From assembly GCF_024666595.1 (NCBI RefSeq), contig NZ_CP088296.1, positions 1,116,001-1,180,000 on the forward strand: a stretch of 64,000 nt of DNA, in the 5' to 3' direction. This DNA comes from Sphingomonas sp. J315 (GTDB taxonomy: Bacteria; Pseudomonadota; Alphaproteobacteria; Sphingomonadales; Sphingomonadaceae). The translations under genes were made by a program, and so were the position numbers. The notes beneath the pieces are model-generated. The model saw only the letters and a list, made by a program, of their open reading frames with translations, did not search any database and was not told the origin of the DNA. How positions within the stretch are numbered: position 1 is the stretch's first letter; the number at the start of each line of letters is the position of its first letter. Of the stretch, positions 50,111 through 59,681 are shown in pieces.

Positions 50111-50764
50111 ATGAAGATCGCGCTGATCACCGAGAACAGCCAGGCCGCCAAGAACGGCATCATCCACGACGCGCTGACCGCCGTGGCCGAGCCGCTGGGG
50201 CATCAGGTGTTCAATTACGGCATGTATTCGGCCGACGACAGCGCATCGCTGACCTATGTCATGAACGGCCTGCTCGCCGGCATCCTGCTCAATTCGAAGG
50301 CGGCGGATTTTGTCGTCACCGGCTGCGGCACCGGCATGGGGTCGATGCTCGCGTGCAACGCGATGCCGGGCGTGTTCTGCGGGCTGGTCATCGACCCGAC
50401 CGACGCCTTCCTGTTCGGCCAGATCAACGACGGCAACGCCATCTCGATGCCCTATGCCAAGGGCTTTGGCTGGGCGGCCGAGCTCAACCTGCAGGATGTG
50501 TACCGCAAGCTGTTCGACGGCGAGCGTGGCCTCGGCTACCCCAAGGAGCGCGCCGAGATCATGCGCAAGAACCGCGGCATCCTCGCCGATCTCAAGGCGA
50601 CGACCTGCCACGACATGCTGACCGTGCTCAAGAATGTCGATCAGGACCTGCTGCGCGCCGCGATCGCGGGCGAGAAGTTCGCCGAGCTGTTCTACGCCAA
50701 CTGCCAGGACGCGGCGATCGCCGACTATCTCAAGAGCGTGACCGCGGAACCGGCGCTCGCCTGA
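50111..50764 (+). CDS. RpiB/LacA/LacB-family isomerase (DhuI-like)
   Basis: A 217-residue sugar isomerase with the family N-terminus [14 protein letters not shown] and the active-site cysteine region [16 protein letters not shown]. Ordinary RpiB is about 150 residues; this one is longer, with a C-terminal extension. Related enzymes called DhuI isomerise 4-deoxy-L-threo-5-hexosulose uronate, the substrate of KduI, and such genes occur in pectin and glycosaminoglycan loci. It heads the kduI-kduD-kdgK group behind the third uronate operator. A role in that same step is inferred; pentose-phosphate isomerase activity cannot be excluded. Confidence 0.82.
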   Translation: MKIALITENSQAAKNGIIHDALTAVAEPLGHQVFNYGMYSADDSASLTYVMNGLLAGILLNSKAADFVVTGCGTGMGSMLACNAMPGVFCGLVIDPTDAFLFGQINDGNAISMPYAKGFGWAAELNLQDVYRKLFDGERGLGYPKERAEIMRKNRGILADLKATTCHDMLTVLKNVDQDLLRAAIAGEKFAELFYANCQDAAIADYLKSVTAEPALA

Positions 50765-50798
50765 TCCCATTCGCCGCATAGCTCGCAACGGAGAGTCC

Positions 50799-51641
50799 AT
50801 GTTCGACCGCACCTATTACGCCACCCACCCCGACATGATGGAGTGCGTGTCGAACGACGAGCTGCGCGACCGCTACCTGATCACGGACCTGTTCCGTGCC
50901 GGAGAATGCGTGCTGTACTACACCCACGCCGATCGCATGGTGATCGGCGGGGTGCTGGTTGACTCGGCCCCGATCAAGCTGCCCGACCAGAGCGAGCCGC
51001 CCTCGGCAGCGGGACACCCGTTCCTCGAGCGGCGCGAGCTGGGCATCGTCAATGTCGGCGCAGTCGAGGGTGTCGTCACCGTCGATGGCGAAACCTTCAC
51101 GCTGGGCAACAAGGATTGCCTCTACGTGACGATGGGTGCGGCGGACGTGCAATTCTCCGGTGCGGGTGCACGCTTCTATCTCGTCTCCTGCCCGGCGCAT
51201 CAGGCATATGCGACGCGCCAGCTGGGCATCGCCGACGCCAACCGGCTCGACCGCGGCAGCCTCGCCGAATCCAACGAGCGGTCGATCTATCAGCTGGTCA
51301 TTCCCGGCGTGTGCGACAGCGCGCAGCTGGTGATGGGCCTGACCGTGCTCAAGGAAGGCAGCGTGTGGAACACCATGCCGCCGCACATCCATGAGCGCCG
51401 CAGCGAGATCTATTTCTATTTCGAGCTCGACAATGCGGACACCGACCGCGTGATGCACTTCATGGGCGAGGGCGAGGCGACCCGCCACATCGTGATGCAG
51501 AATGAGGAAGCCGTGATCTCGCCCCCCTGGTCGATCCACATGGGCGCGGGGACTAAATCCTACGCCTTCATCTGGGCGATGGCGGGCGAGAATCAGGACT
51601 ATACCGACATGAACGTGCTGGACATCTGCCAGCTGGCGTAA
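50799..51641 (+). CDS. kduI: 5-Dehydro-4-deoxy-D-glucuronate isomerase
   Basis: Cupin-fold zinc isomerase converting 4-deoxy-L-threo-5-hexosulose uronate (DKI) to 3-deoxy-D-glycero-2,5-hexodiulosonate (DK-II). It is 280 residues, the usual length. The metal site is [13 protein letters not shown] with a further His in WSIHMGAG. It starts 34 bp after the RpiB-like gene with GGAGAG before the ATG; its product goes to KduD. It acts on monomers from the PL1 and PL10 lyases encoded at 56970-60989. Confidence 0.96.
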   Translation: MFDRTYYATHPDMMECVSNDELRDRYLITDLFRAGECVLYYTHADRMVIGGVLVDSAPIKLPDQSEPPSAAGHPFLERRELGIVNVGAVEGVVTVDGETFTLGNKDCLYVTMGAADVQFSGAGARFYLVSCPAHQAYATRQLGIADANRLDRGSLAESNERSIYQLVIPGVCDSAQLVMGLTVLKEGSVWNTMPPHIHERRSEIYFYFELDNADTDRVMHFMGEGEATRHIVMQNEEAVISPPWSIHMGAGTKSYAFIWAMAGENQDYTDMNVLDICQLA

Positions 51642-51646
51642 ACTTG

Positions 51647-51775
51647 CTCCCCTCCCTGCAAGGGAGGGGCTGGGGGTGGATGCCGAGCCGCAAGGCTCGG
51701 CCGACACCGCCCGCGACACGCGCGACGCTCCGCGCCGCGCACCCACCCCCGACCCCTCCCTTTCAGGGAGGGGAG
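51647..51775. repeat. Palindromic (REP-like) intergenic element between kduI and kduD
   Basis: A 129-bp palindrome fills the gap between kduI and kduD. The outer arms (51647-51681 and 51741-51775) are inverted copies differing at a few bases, and each arm is itself a small hairpin (CTCCCT...AGGGAG). A third hairpin (CCGAGCC...GGCTCGG, 51683-51700) lies inside. The structure fits a REP/BIME-type or MITE-like intergenic repeat; other copies cannot be checked here. In RNA it would form a large stem that may stabilise the upstream message. Confidence 0.75.
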
Positions 51776-51785
51776 GAGAGTTGAA

Positions 51786-52541
51786 ATGACCAACCCCTTC
51801 GATCTCACCGGCCGCGTCGCGGTCGTCACCGGTGCCAATACCGGCATCGGCCAGGGCATCGCGCTCGCGCTGGCACAGGCGGGGGCAGACATCGCCGCGG
51901 TCGGCCGTTCGGCCGCGACCGAGACGGTCGAAAAGGTCCGCGCGCTGGGCCGCAAGGCGGAGATCATCAGCGCCGACCTGTCGACGATCGAGCCTGTGGG
52001 CAGGATTGTGGATGAAACTGTGGATAAGCTTGGGGGCTTGCACATCCTCGTCAACAATGCCGGCATCATCCGCCGCAACGACAGCGTCGACTTCACCGAA
52101 GAAGACTGGGACGCGGTGATGGACACCAATCTGAAGTCGGTGTTCTTCCTGTGCCAGGCCGCGGCGCGGCACATGATCCCCAATGGCGGGGGCAAGATCA
52201 TCAACATCGCATCGATGCTGACCTTTCAGGGCGGCATCCGCGTGCCGAGCTATACGGCGTCGAAGAGCGGCGTCGGCGGGCTGACCAAGCTGCTGGCCAA
52301 CGAATGGGCGAGCAAGGGCATCACGGTCAACGCGATCGCGCCGGGCTACATCGCGACCAACAATACCGATGCGCTGCAAAAGGACGAAACCCGCAACCGC
52401 CAGATCATGGAGCGGATTCCCGCAGGCCGCTGGGGGGATCCGGCCGATCTGGGCGGCGCGGCGGTGTTCCTCGCCTCGTCCGCGTCGGACTATGTGCAGG
52501 GCCATATCCTTGCCGTCGATGGCGGCTGGCTGGCACGCTGA
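51786..52541 (+). CDS. kduD: 2-Dehydro-3-deoxy-D-gluconate 5-dehydrogenase
   Basis: Short-chain dehydrogenase that reduces 2,5-diketo-3-deoxygluconate to KDG with NAD(P)H. It is 251 residues. The cofactor motif is VTGANTGIGQG, followed by NNAG, the catalytic Ser in IASML and the YTASK motif. A GGAGGAGAG run precedes the ATG but belongs to the palindromic element; it may still serve as ribosome site. It lies between kduI and kdgK, which process the neighbouring intermediates. Confidence 0.95.
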   Translation: MTNPFDLTGRVAVVTGANTGIGQGIALALAQAGADIAAVGRSAATETVEKVRALGRKAEIISADLSTIEPVGRIVDETVDKLGGLHILVNNAGIIRRNDSVDFTEEDWDAVMDTNLKSVFFLCQAAARHMIPNGGGKIINIASMLTFQGGIRVPSYTASKSGVGGLTKLLANEWASKGITVNAIAPGYIATNNTDALQKDETRNRQIMERIPAGRWGDPADLGGAAVFLASSASDYVQGHILAVDGGWLAR

Positions 52542-52654
52542 CCCCGACGCACGCCGCGAGCTTTGGTATGGGCCGAACAAGCCGAACTCGGCTTTAACCG
52601 GCATGACACTTTGGGCTAGGTGGTCCGGCAAACTGACCCCCTAGGGAGACCGAC

Positions 52655-53668
52655 TTGACCCACGGCCATATCGTCTGTTTCGGCGAACTCCTCCTCCGCC
52701 TGACCGCGCCGGGGCGCGAACTCATGCTCCAGACGGGCAGCCTCGACGTGCATGTCGGGGGCGCCGAAGCAAATGTCGGGATCGGCCTCGCCAATCTCGG
52801 CCACGCCGTGTCGATGGTCAGCGCGGTGCCCGACAATGCGCTGGGCCAGGCCGCGATCCGCTTCGTGCGCGGACAGGGCGTCGATACGCGGGGCGTCCAG
52901 CTGCGCGACGGGCGCATGGGTCTCTACTTCCTTTCGGTCGGCGCTGGCCTCCGCGCATCGGACATCGTCTACGACCGTGCCGCATCGAGCTTTGCCACCG
53001 CGCCCGCCGACGCCTTTGACTGGCGCAGCATTCTCGACGGCGCGTCCATGCTGCACCTTTCGGGCATCACCCCCGCGCTCGGTCCCGCGACGGCGGCTGC
53101 AGCAATTGCCGCAGCAAAGACCGCGAAAGAGATGGGCGTCGCGGTCAGTTTCGACGGCAATTACCGCGCCCGCCTGTGGGAAGCATGGGACAGCGATCCG
53201 CGTGGCGTATTGTCCGAACTTGTGAGCCTGACCGACACGATGTTCGGCAACCACCGCGACGTCTCGCTGCTGCTCGGCAAGAGCTTTTCGGGCGACGGCG
53301 CGGACCGCCGCCGCGAGGCCGCCGAAGCTGCCTTCGCTGCCTTCCCCAACCTCCAGCGCATCGCCTCGACCGCGCGCCATGTCGATGACGCCGACCGCCA
53401 TCGCATCGCCGCGCGCGTCGATACGCGTGAGCGCGGTTACCAGACCGACGAGGTCGTCGTTGCGGGGATCGTCGACCGGATCGGCGGCGGCGACGCGTTC
53501 GCGGCGGGCATCCTGCACGGCGTGCTGTCGGGTCAGGATCTGGAGGCGACCGTCGCCTCGGGCCTCGCCCTCACCTGCCTCAAACACTCGCTGCCGGGCG
53601 ACGCCTCCCTGTTCCGCCAAGCGGACATCGACGCCTTCCTCGAAGGCGGACTGGACGTGCGCCGGTGA
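52655..53668 (+). CDS. kdgK: 2-Dehydro-3-deoxygluconokinase
   Basis: PfkB-family kinase making KDPG from KDG. It is 337 residues, beginning at a TTG (52655) with GGGAG ahead. The N-terminal GELLLRLT and VGGAEANVGIGLANLG form the substrate pocket; RIGGGDAFAAGILHG near residue 287 contains the catalytic Asp. The stop overlaps the start of the carboxylesterase gene. KDPG aldolase, the next step, is elsewhere in the genome. Confidence 0.95.
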   Translation: MTHGHIVCFGELLLRLTAPGRELMLQTGSLDVHVGGAEANVGIGLANLGHAVSMVSAVPDNALGQAAIRFVRGQGVDTRGVQLRDGRMGLYFLSVGAGLRASDIVYDRAASSFATAPADAFDWRSILDGASMLHLSGITPALGPATAAAAIAAAKTAKEMGVAVSFDGNYRARLWEAWDSDPRGVLSELVSLTDTMFGNHRDVSLLLGKSFSGDGADRRREAAEAAFAAFPNLQRIASTARHVDDADRHRIAARVDTRERGYQTDEVVVAGIVDRIGGGDAFAAGILHGVLSGQDLEATVASGLALTCLKHSLPGDASLFRQADIDAFLEGGLDVRR

Positions 53669-55209
53669 TTGCCCGGCGGACGCTGCTGGGGGCTGGGGCG
53701 ACGTTCGCCCTGCCCTCCGCCGCGTTCGCCAAGGGTGATCCGATCGCAACGGGCCGAACCGGTCGCTGGCACGGACGGCGCGATGGGGTCGTGGCGGCCT
53801 TTCTCGGGATCCGCTACGGCAACGACACCAGCCATCACCGCTTCCGGCCGGCCACCGTTCCGCCCCCCTCTCGCGAACCGCAACAAGCGACACGCTTCGG
53901 CCCCAGCTGCCCGCAATCCAGCCGTATCGCCGATCAGCGCGAGGATTGCCTGTTCCTCAACGTCTGGACCCCCGCCGCCAACCCGAACGCCCGCCGCCCG
54001 GTGATGGTCTATTTCCACGGCGGCGCTTACTCCAATGGCACCGTCATCGAGCCGCAGGTGTTCGGCGCAACGCTGGCGGAAAAAGGCGATGTCGTCGTCG
54101 TCACCGTCAACCACCGGCTCAATGCGCTCGGCTATCTCTACCTCGCCCGGCTCGACCCGCGCTTCCCCGACAGCGGCAATCTGGGGCAGCTCGACCTGAT
54201 CCTCGCGCTGCAATGGGTGCGCGACAACATCATCGGCTTTGGCGGCGATCCCAATCGCGTGATGGTCTTCGGCCAGTCCGGCGGCGGCGCGAAGATCGCG
54301 ACACTGATGGGCATGCCCGCCGCCAAGGGCCTGTTCCACCGCGCGGCCACGATGAGCGGGCAGCAGGTTACCGCGAGCGGCCCGTTGAACGCCACCGCGC
54401 GCGCCAAGGCACTCCTCGCCAAGCTCAACGCCACCCCCGCCGACCTGATTGGCATGCCGGTACAAAGGCTGATCGAGGGTCTAGCGGCGGAGGACCCGGT
54501 CCTCGGCGGCGGGGTCTATATGGGGCCCGTGCTCGACATGAAGTGGTTGACCCGCCACCCCTTCTGGCCCGACGCCAATCCGCAGGGCAACGCGATCCCG
54601 CTGATCCTCGGCAACACCCGCGACGAGACCCGCGCGTTCATCGATCCGAAAAGCGAGAGCGTCCGCACGCTCGACTGGTCGAACCTCGCCGAACGCATCG
54701 CGCCGCAACTGCGCATCGATGCCCACCCCGAATGGGTCGTCGCCGAGTATCGCAAGCAGTTCCCCGACTGGTCGGCGCAGGACATTTTCTACGCCGCCAC
54801 CACCGCCGGACGCAGCTGGCGCGGGCAGGTGATCGAAGCCGAGGAGCGCGCAAAGGCCGGCGTCCCCGCCTGGGTCTATCAGCTCGACTTCCAGTCCCCG
54901 GTCGCGCCCGAACGCGGCGCGGCGCACACCCATGACATCCCGCTGGTGTTCGGCACGATCGGCGCGGAGGGCACCGTCTCCGGTACCGGACCCGGCGCAC
55001 AGGCGGTATCGGCGGCGATGCAGCGCGCCTTCGTCAACCTCGCGGCGACGGGCAATCCCAACGGCGCAGGCGTGCACGATTGGCCCAAACACTCCCTGCC
55101 CGATCGCGCGACCATGCTCTTCGACACGCACAGCCGCGTCGAGAACGACCCGCGCAAATGGCAGCGCGAGCTGTTCGCCCGCATCCCCTATATTCAGCCC
55201 GGAACCTGA
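53665..55209 (+). CDS. Exported type-B carboxylesterase
   Basis: A 514-residue alpha/beta-hydrolase of the carboxylesterase B family. It starts with GTG inside the kdgK stop (GTGA). The N-terminus MIARRTLLGAGATFALP is a twin-arginine-like signal with cleavage near AFA. The nucleophile Ser is in GQSGGGAK; EDCLFLNVWTP and VYFHGGAY (oxyanion hole) are family motifs and a His lies in AHTHDIPLVFG. In this setting it could remove methyl or acetyl groups from pectin fragments; substrate not proven. It overlaps the convergent TetR gene by 16 bp. Confidence 0.88.
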   Translation: MIARRTLLGAGATFALPSAAFAKGDPIATGRTGRWHGRRDGVVAAFLGIRYGNDTSHHRFRPATVPPPSREPQQATRFGPSCPQSSRIADQREDCLFLNVWTPAANPNARRPVMVYFHGGAYSNGTVIEPQVFGATLAEKGDVVVVTVNHRLNALGYLYLARLDPRFPDSGNLGQLDLILALQWVRDNIIGFGGDPNRVMVFGQSGGGAKIATLMGMPAAKGLFHRAATMSGQQVTASGPLNATARAKALLAKLNATPADLIGMPVQRLIEGLAAEDPVLGGGVYMGPVLDMKWLTRHPFWPDANPQGNAIPLILGNTRDETRAFIDPKSESVRTLDWSNLAERIAPQLRIDAHPEWVVAEYRKQFPDWSAQDIFYAATTAGRSWRGQVIEAEERAKAGVPAWVYQLDFQSPVAPERGAAHTHDIPLVFGTIGAEGTVSGTGPGAQAVSAAMQRAFVNLAATGNPNGAGVHDWPKHSLPDRATMLFDTHSRVENDPRKWQRELFARIPYIQPGT

Positions 55210-55778
55210 TCCGCCAGAACCGGTGCCAGCACCAGCCGGTCGAGGATTGTCGCGACTTCATCGGCCGTCGTTTCTGGCGCGCGGTCAAGCCACCAGGTCA
55301 GGATCGTCAGCGTCGCGCCGACCAGATGCGTCACCGCCAGCTCGCGCGGCAGTCCGCCCGGCGTGTCGGTCGGCGCGGCCATCGCCTGATCGATTGCGCG
55401 GCGCGTGATCGCTTGGCGCATCGAATCCCCCGCTCCGGTCAGCAGCGCGTGAGCGAGCTGCCGCCGCGCCCCGACCTCGGCAGTCAGCGCGCGCATCGCC
55501 GCCGCCCCGTCGCGCGCGCGCAACAACGGCACCAGCAGTTCGAGCAGCTCGGCGATCAGCCCGTCGGCGATCTCCGCCAGCACCGCCGCCAGATCGGGAT
55601 AATGGCGGAAGAAGGTCGCGTAGCCGATCCCCGCACGCTCGGTCAGCGCGGCGACACTGATCTCGCCAAAGGGCCGTTCGCCGATCAACTCGATCAATGC
55701 CGTGCGGAGCGCCACGCGCGACCGGACCGCGCGCGCGTCGCTTGAAACCGCGCTGCGCTTCGCTATTTTATGATCCAT
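55194..55778 (-). CDS. TetR-family transcription regulator
   Basis: A 194-residue repressor. The N-terminal DNA-binding part contains ISVAALTERAGIGYATFFRHYPD, a typical TetR helix-turn-helix. It is divergent from the P450 gene with only 25 bp between the start codons, so one operator can control both. The sequence around that gap (TATGATCCATA) is a weak palindrome overlapping the start. The ligand is unknown; a P450 substrate is likely. Not obviously linked to pectin. Confidence 0.88.
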   Translation of the reverse strand: MDHKIAKRSAVSSDARAVRSRVALRTALIELIGERPFGEISVAALTERAGIGYATFFRHYPDLAAVLAEIADGLIAELLELLVPLLRARDGAAAMRALTAEVGARRQLAHALLTGAGDSMRQAITRRAIDQAMAAPTDTPGGLPRELAVTHLVGATLTILTWWLDRAPETTADEVATILDRLVLAPVLADQVPG

Positions 55779-55803
55779 AGTATATCACAATGTGGAGATC
55801 GCC

Positions 55804-56973
55804 ATGCCAGCCCCGTCGCAGGTCGCCGCCCCGAATGCGGGACGCTGTCCGGTCGATCATGCGCGCGACGACCGCAAATCGGCAAGCGCGGCGCGCGGCG
55901 GACTGCTCGACGCGCCCACCCTGACCGGCTTCGATCCCGTGCGCGCGGTTCTGCGCGATCCGGATGCGCGTCAGGCGGGGTTCAAGGCCGAGGTGATCCT
56001 GCGCTATCGCGGCCGCGCCCGCCCGCCGATCCTGTTCCTGCATGGCGAGGCGCATCGCCGCCAGCGCGGCGGGACCGCGCGCTTCTTTACCCCGCGCGTG
56101 GTCGAGACCCGCTATCGCGAGCTGATGGAGCGTACCAGCGCCGCGCTGATCGCACGGCTGGTGCGCGATGGCGGCGGCGATCTCGACCGGCTGTCGCTCG
56201 AACTCGCGGTGACCGTCGCGGCGGAGATTGTCGGCCTGACCGAAAGCGACATTCCGGGCATGAGCCGCCGCCTCGACGCATTTTTCAGCACCACCTTCCA
56301 GACCGGACGCGGCAAGATTGCAGAGCTGATGAGCTTCCTGCTCGGCCAGTGGCGCATGCGGCGCTTCTACGCCAGGGACGTGAAACCGGCGATCGAGGCA
56401 CGCCGCGCCGCGCCGCGTGAGGACGTGATCTCGCACCTGTTGAGCGAGGGTTACACCCCGCTCGATATCCTCACCGAATGTTTTACTTATGGCGCGGCCG
56501 GGATGGTCACGACGCGCGAATTCATCACCATGGCGGGCTGGCATCTGCTCGAACGGCCCGAACTGCGCGCGCAGTTCCTTGCCGCCGATGCCGATGGGCA
56601 GATCGCGATCCTCGAGGAAATCCTCCGGCTCGAACCCGTGGTTGGTACGCTCTATCGCCACACGGAAGGCGGCACCGTCGCGCTCGATATCCGCGCGGCG
56701 AATGGCGATACGGCGGCGGTCGGTGCCTGCCCGCACGCGCTCGACCCCGACCGGACCCGCGCGCCCAAGGTCACCGGCCCGGGCCTCGCCTTTGGTGACG
56801 GCGAGCATCGCTGCCCCGGCGCGGGCGTGGCGCTGCACGAATCCGCCGTGTTCCTCGACCGGTTGCTGCGCATCCCCGGCATGCGACTGGAGCGCGCGCC
56901 CGATGTTGGCTGGAACCCGCTGGTCGCGGGCTATGAGCTGCGCAACTGCCGCCTGGTCGTCGACCCCACCTAG
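55804..56973 (+). CDS. Cytochrome P450
   Basis: A 389-residue soluble bacterial P450 from the ATG at 55804 (TGGAGA ahead; a GTG at 55792 would add four residues). It has an I-helix with AAGMVTTREF (oxygen-activation region), the ExxR motif EEILRLEP and the heme loop FGDGEHRCPGAGVAL with the cysteine ligand. No redox partner is encoded next to it; the small Rieske protein at 29011 is far away. Its last bases overlap the PL10 gene on the other strand by four. Substrate not predictable. Confidence 0.92.
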   Translation: MPAPSQVAAPNAGRCPVDHARDDRKSASAARGGLLDAPTLTGFDPVRAVLRDPDARQAGFKAEVILRYRGRARPPILFLHGEAHRRQRGGTARFFTPRVVETRYRELMERTSAALIARLVRDGGGDLDRLSLELAVTVAAEIVGLTESDIPGMSRRLDAFFSTTFQTGRGKIAELMSFLLGQWRMRRFYARDVKPAIEARRAAPREDVISHLLSEGYTPLDILTECFTYGAAGMVTTREFITMAGWHLLERPELRAQFLAADADGQIAILEEILRLEPVVGTLYRHTEGGTVALDIRAANGDTAAVGACPHALDPDRTRAPKVTGPGLAFGDGEHRCPGAGVALHESAVFLDRLLRIPGMRLERAPDVGWNPLVAGYELRNCRLVVDPT

Positions 56974-58554
56974 GAACCGCTGCGCAGCGCCCCGATCAGG
57001 GTCACCATGTGATCGATATAGGTGCCGGTCGAAATCCCGATCGGCCCGTCCTTGACGTCGAATGGCGACGTGTCGCTGCTGTCGCCGACATTGGTCGAGC
57101 GGAAATCGCCCGGCGCGACCTCCTTCGATCCCGGACCGCGATACGGGTGACTGATCGCCTTGAGCTGCGTCGGCCACCAGCCCTCGGTGTTCAGCGACGC
57201 GACCAGCTCGGCCACGCTCTTGCCGCCGGCGACATTCATGTCCGACCCGGGCTCGACCGCAGCGACCCAATAGGGCGACAGCGGCTGGCGGCCCTTGAGC
57301 AAAGGCAGAATCCTTCGAAACCGGGCCGCCGGGAATCGCGCGCAATTTCTCATATTCGCGGCGCAGCTTCGCCACATCGACCGAACGGCGCGGATTGTAA
57401 TGGCCGATCGTGTGCGCGGGGTCGTGATCGACATAATATTCGCCATTGACCACGTTCGACCCACGCCGATGGACCCAGAGCGGCTTGTTGCTGCCGATCT
57501 CGACAAAGGTCGGGAAGTGCCGGGTCCCTACCCGCAATTCCTCGGGCAGCCGTACGCTGTCGAGCCAGTCGAGCGCCGCCGGAATCGGCGCCAAATATTT
57601 GGCATTGCCGGTGAGGCGATAGAAACGCATGAGCTCTTCGATATTCGACGCGGTCGTATGCGTGACCAGCGCCTCCGGCTCATAGGTCCGCGCGCCAGCC
57701 GGGGAGAAATCGGCGCGATGCTGCAACCCCCATCCCGCCTGCGGCGCGGGATGCTGGGTCTTCAGATAGATGTCCATCGCCCGCTCGATCGCGGGGAGCA
57801 CGCGCGGATCGCCGATCGCCTGGTGATAGGTCAGCAGCACGTCGATATTGTCGTAGATTACCCCATCGTTGAAGGTGATGAGGCCGGTATAATCGGGTTT
57901 GCCGTGCAGCCCGCCGTCCTTGACGCGGGGCCAGCGCTGCGGCCATCCACCATTGTCGAGCTGGCTGGCGAAGATGAATTCGATTGCCTTGTTGAGCCCG
58001 CGCTTGAACCGCTGCTCGCGCTTCTCGACATAGATCCGGATCAGGAGACGGATCGCCTCACCGGTGCCCTGATCGTCGAAGGTGGCGTTCCCCCAGTCGT
58101 GCTGGAATTCCTCCATCCGCCAGGCATTCTTGCCGATCGTGTCGTACCAGCGTTTGGTCGAGGCAGGACCGCCGAAGTCGATGAAATAACCCCAGCCGCC
58201 GGTCGGCAGCTGTCCGTCGATCAGCGCCTGTGCCGCCCTGGCTGCGGCCTGATAATAATAGTCGTCGCCGGTCGCATGATACGCGTCGAGATAGAGATGC
58301 CCCATCGTCGCGGTGCCGGGCGGCTGCACCCACACCATCGTCTTGTACGCTTCCAGCTCGCCCCACACGCGCGACCGGTCGGGCAGATAGGACCAGAGAT
58401 AGCCGCCGCGATAGGCGAGCTTCTCCACCATGAACCGCGTCGCGCGCTTCATCGTCGCGGCAATCTCGCTGCTCGACGGAGTCTGCGCGCGCGCGACTGC
58501 GGGGGTCAGCGCCAGTGCGGCGGATGCTGCAAGCAGCTTGCGGCGGTCGATCAT
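56970..58554 (-). CDS. pelA: Pectate lyase family 10 (PelA), frameshifted
   Basis: About 527 residues when two frames are joined. The signal is RRKLLAASAALALTPAVARA, possibly twin-arginine. PL10 features include YNPRRSVDVAKLR late in the protein, the conserved GGWPQRWPR and FNDGVIYDNIDVL. The first frame loses sense near 57308-57330; the neighbouring frame gives ILPLLKGRQPLSPYW and ends with TYIDHMVTLIGALRSGS. The first frame would otherwise continue as noise antisense to the P450. It overlaps the ThuA-cupin stop by four bases. The enzyme cleaves pectate by beta-elimination. Confidence 0.88.
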
Positions 58555-59649
58555 TTACGCGGTACTCCTTCAAGCGGATAGGCGACGATCAGCACCAATG
58601 GCTTCTCGCCGATCTGTCGAATGCCGACATGCGCGCCATCATAGAGATAGGCGGTCATTCCCGGCTTGAGCCGCGCGGTCTGGCCATCCGAGGTCACTTC
58701 GCCCTCGCCCGACACCACGGCATAGACCTCGTCATGGCCGATCGGGTGGACGCCGATCGCAGCACCCTTGTGCAGCGCGCGCTTGCGATATTCCATCATC
58801 CGGCCCGGCACGCCGTCGCTGATCCGCCACGCGGTGCTCATGCCGATCGCACCATGCGGCGGCGGCTCATCGACGCGCTTCGTATTCTCGTCGATCACCA
58901 CCATCGGCCGCGCGCCGCGCTTTGCCGCCCAGTCGATCCCGCCCATCACATGCGCGAGGATACGCGGGTCGCTCCACGCTTCCTTGGTGTGACCGAGCCC
59001 GGTGTAGAAGACATGCCCGCCCTCGAACCGATGCGCCCAGGCGAGCGGACGCGGATTGACGCCCTTCTCCCCGATCGACGCCGGGTCGAGAGTCAGCAGC
59101 GGGCGCAGGCGGGGGTCGAGATCGTCGAACCAATACCATTCATCGACCAGTTCGGCGGTGTCGGGAAAGGCGCGGATCGCCGGGTGGTCGAGCGGCGCAC
59201 GGCGCACCACGCCCTTGGGCGTCCCCGCCGGATGCCGCGCAAAGCGCGCGCCCATCATCCGCCCATACCAGTCCCAATGGTAATGCGAGTCCGCTGCGCC
59301 ATGCACGCCGACGATCCCGCCGCCCCCCACGGACATAGGCGACCAGATTGTCGCGCCGCGCGCCTGTGAACCACTCGCTCGCCGGCTCCTTCGGGTTGGT
59401 CGTGGTCGAGAGCAGCACGATCGCCGCAAAGCTTTTCACCCGCGCCGCATCGTCGAACAGCGCCGGGTCTTCGCTCGCCGCGACGCGATAACCCTTCGCC
59501 TCCGCCGCTTTGGTGATTGCCGCGACCGCAGGCTCGATCGAGTCATGCCGCCAGCCGGTGGTGTGGCTGAAGATCAGGACTTCGGGCGGGGGCGGGGGCG
59601 TGGTTCCGCCCAGCAGGATCGCCGCCAGCAGCATCAGCATCGCCCGCAT
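58551..59649 (-). CDS. ThuA-domain protein with C-terminal cupin, frameshifted
   Basis: About 365 residues when joined. It has a short signal peptide (MRAMLMLLAAILLGG), a ThuA/trehalose-utilisation-like glutamine-amidotransferase fold (FSHTTGWRHDSI, IVGVHGAADSHYHWDWYG, RFEGGHVFYTGLGH), then a C-terminal cupin (GVHPIGHDEVYAVVSGEGEV, PGMTAYLYDG). A run of six C at 59323-59328, one too many, breaks the frame between VAYVRG and GGGIVGVHG. The exported ThuA-cupin fusion sits between two pectate lyases, which suggests sugar or oligouronide handling. ThuA domains are poorly understood; no reaction is claimed. Confidence 0.82.
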
Positions 59650-59681
59650 GTCACTCTCCTCATTTCAAGCGAGCGGTCCAC

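Noticed and set aside
52594..52610. Degenerate CCGG-CATGACA site before kdgK as a fourth uronate operator
   Set aside because: The core CCGGT is broken and spacing differs from the three good copies.
50730..52631. 633-codon minus-strand frame across kduI and kduD
   Set aside because: Antisense to well-supported enzymes and spans the palindromic element.
55768..56969. Continuation of the PL10 frame antisense to the P450 gene
   Set aside because: It follows the frameshift and has only composition-driven sequence; the true end is in the neighbouring frame at 56970.
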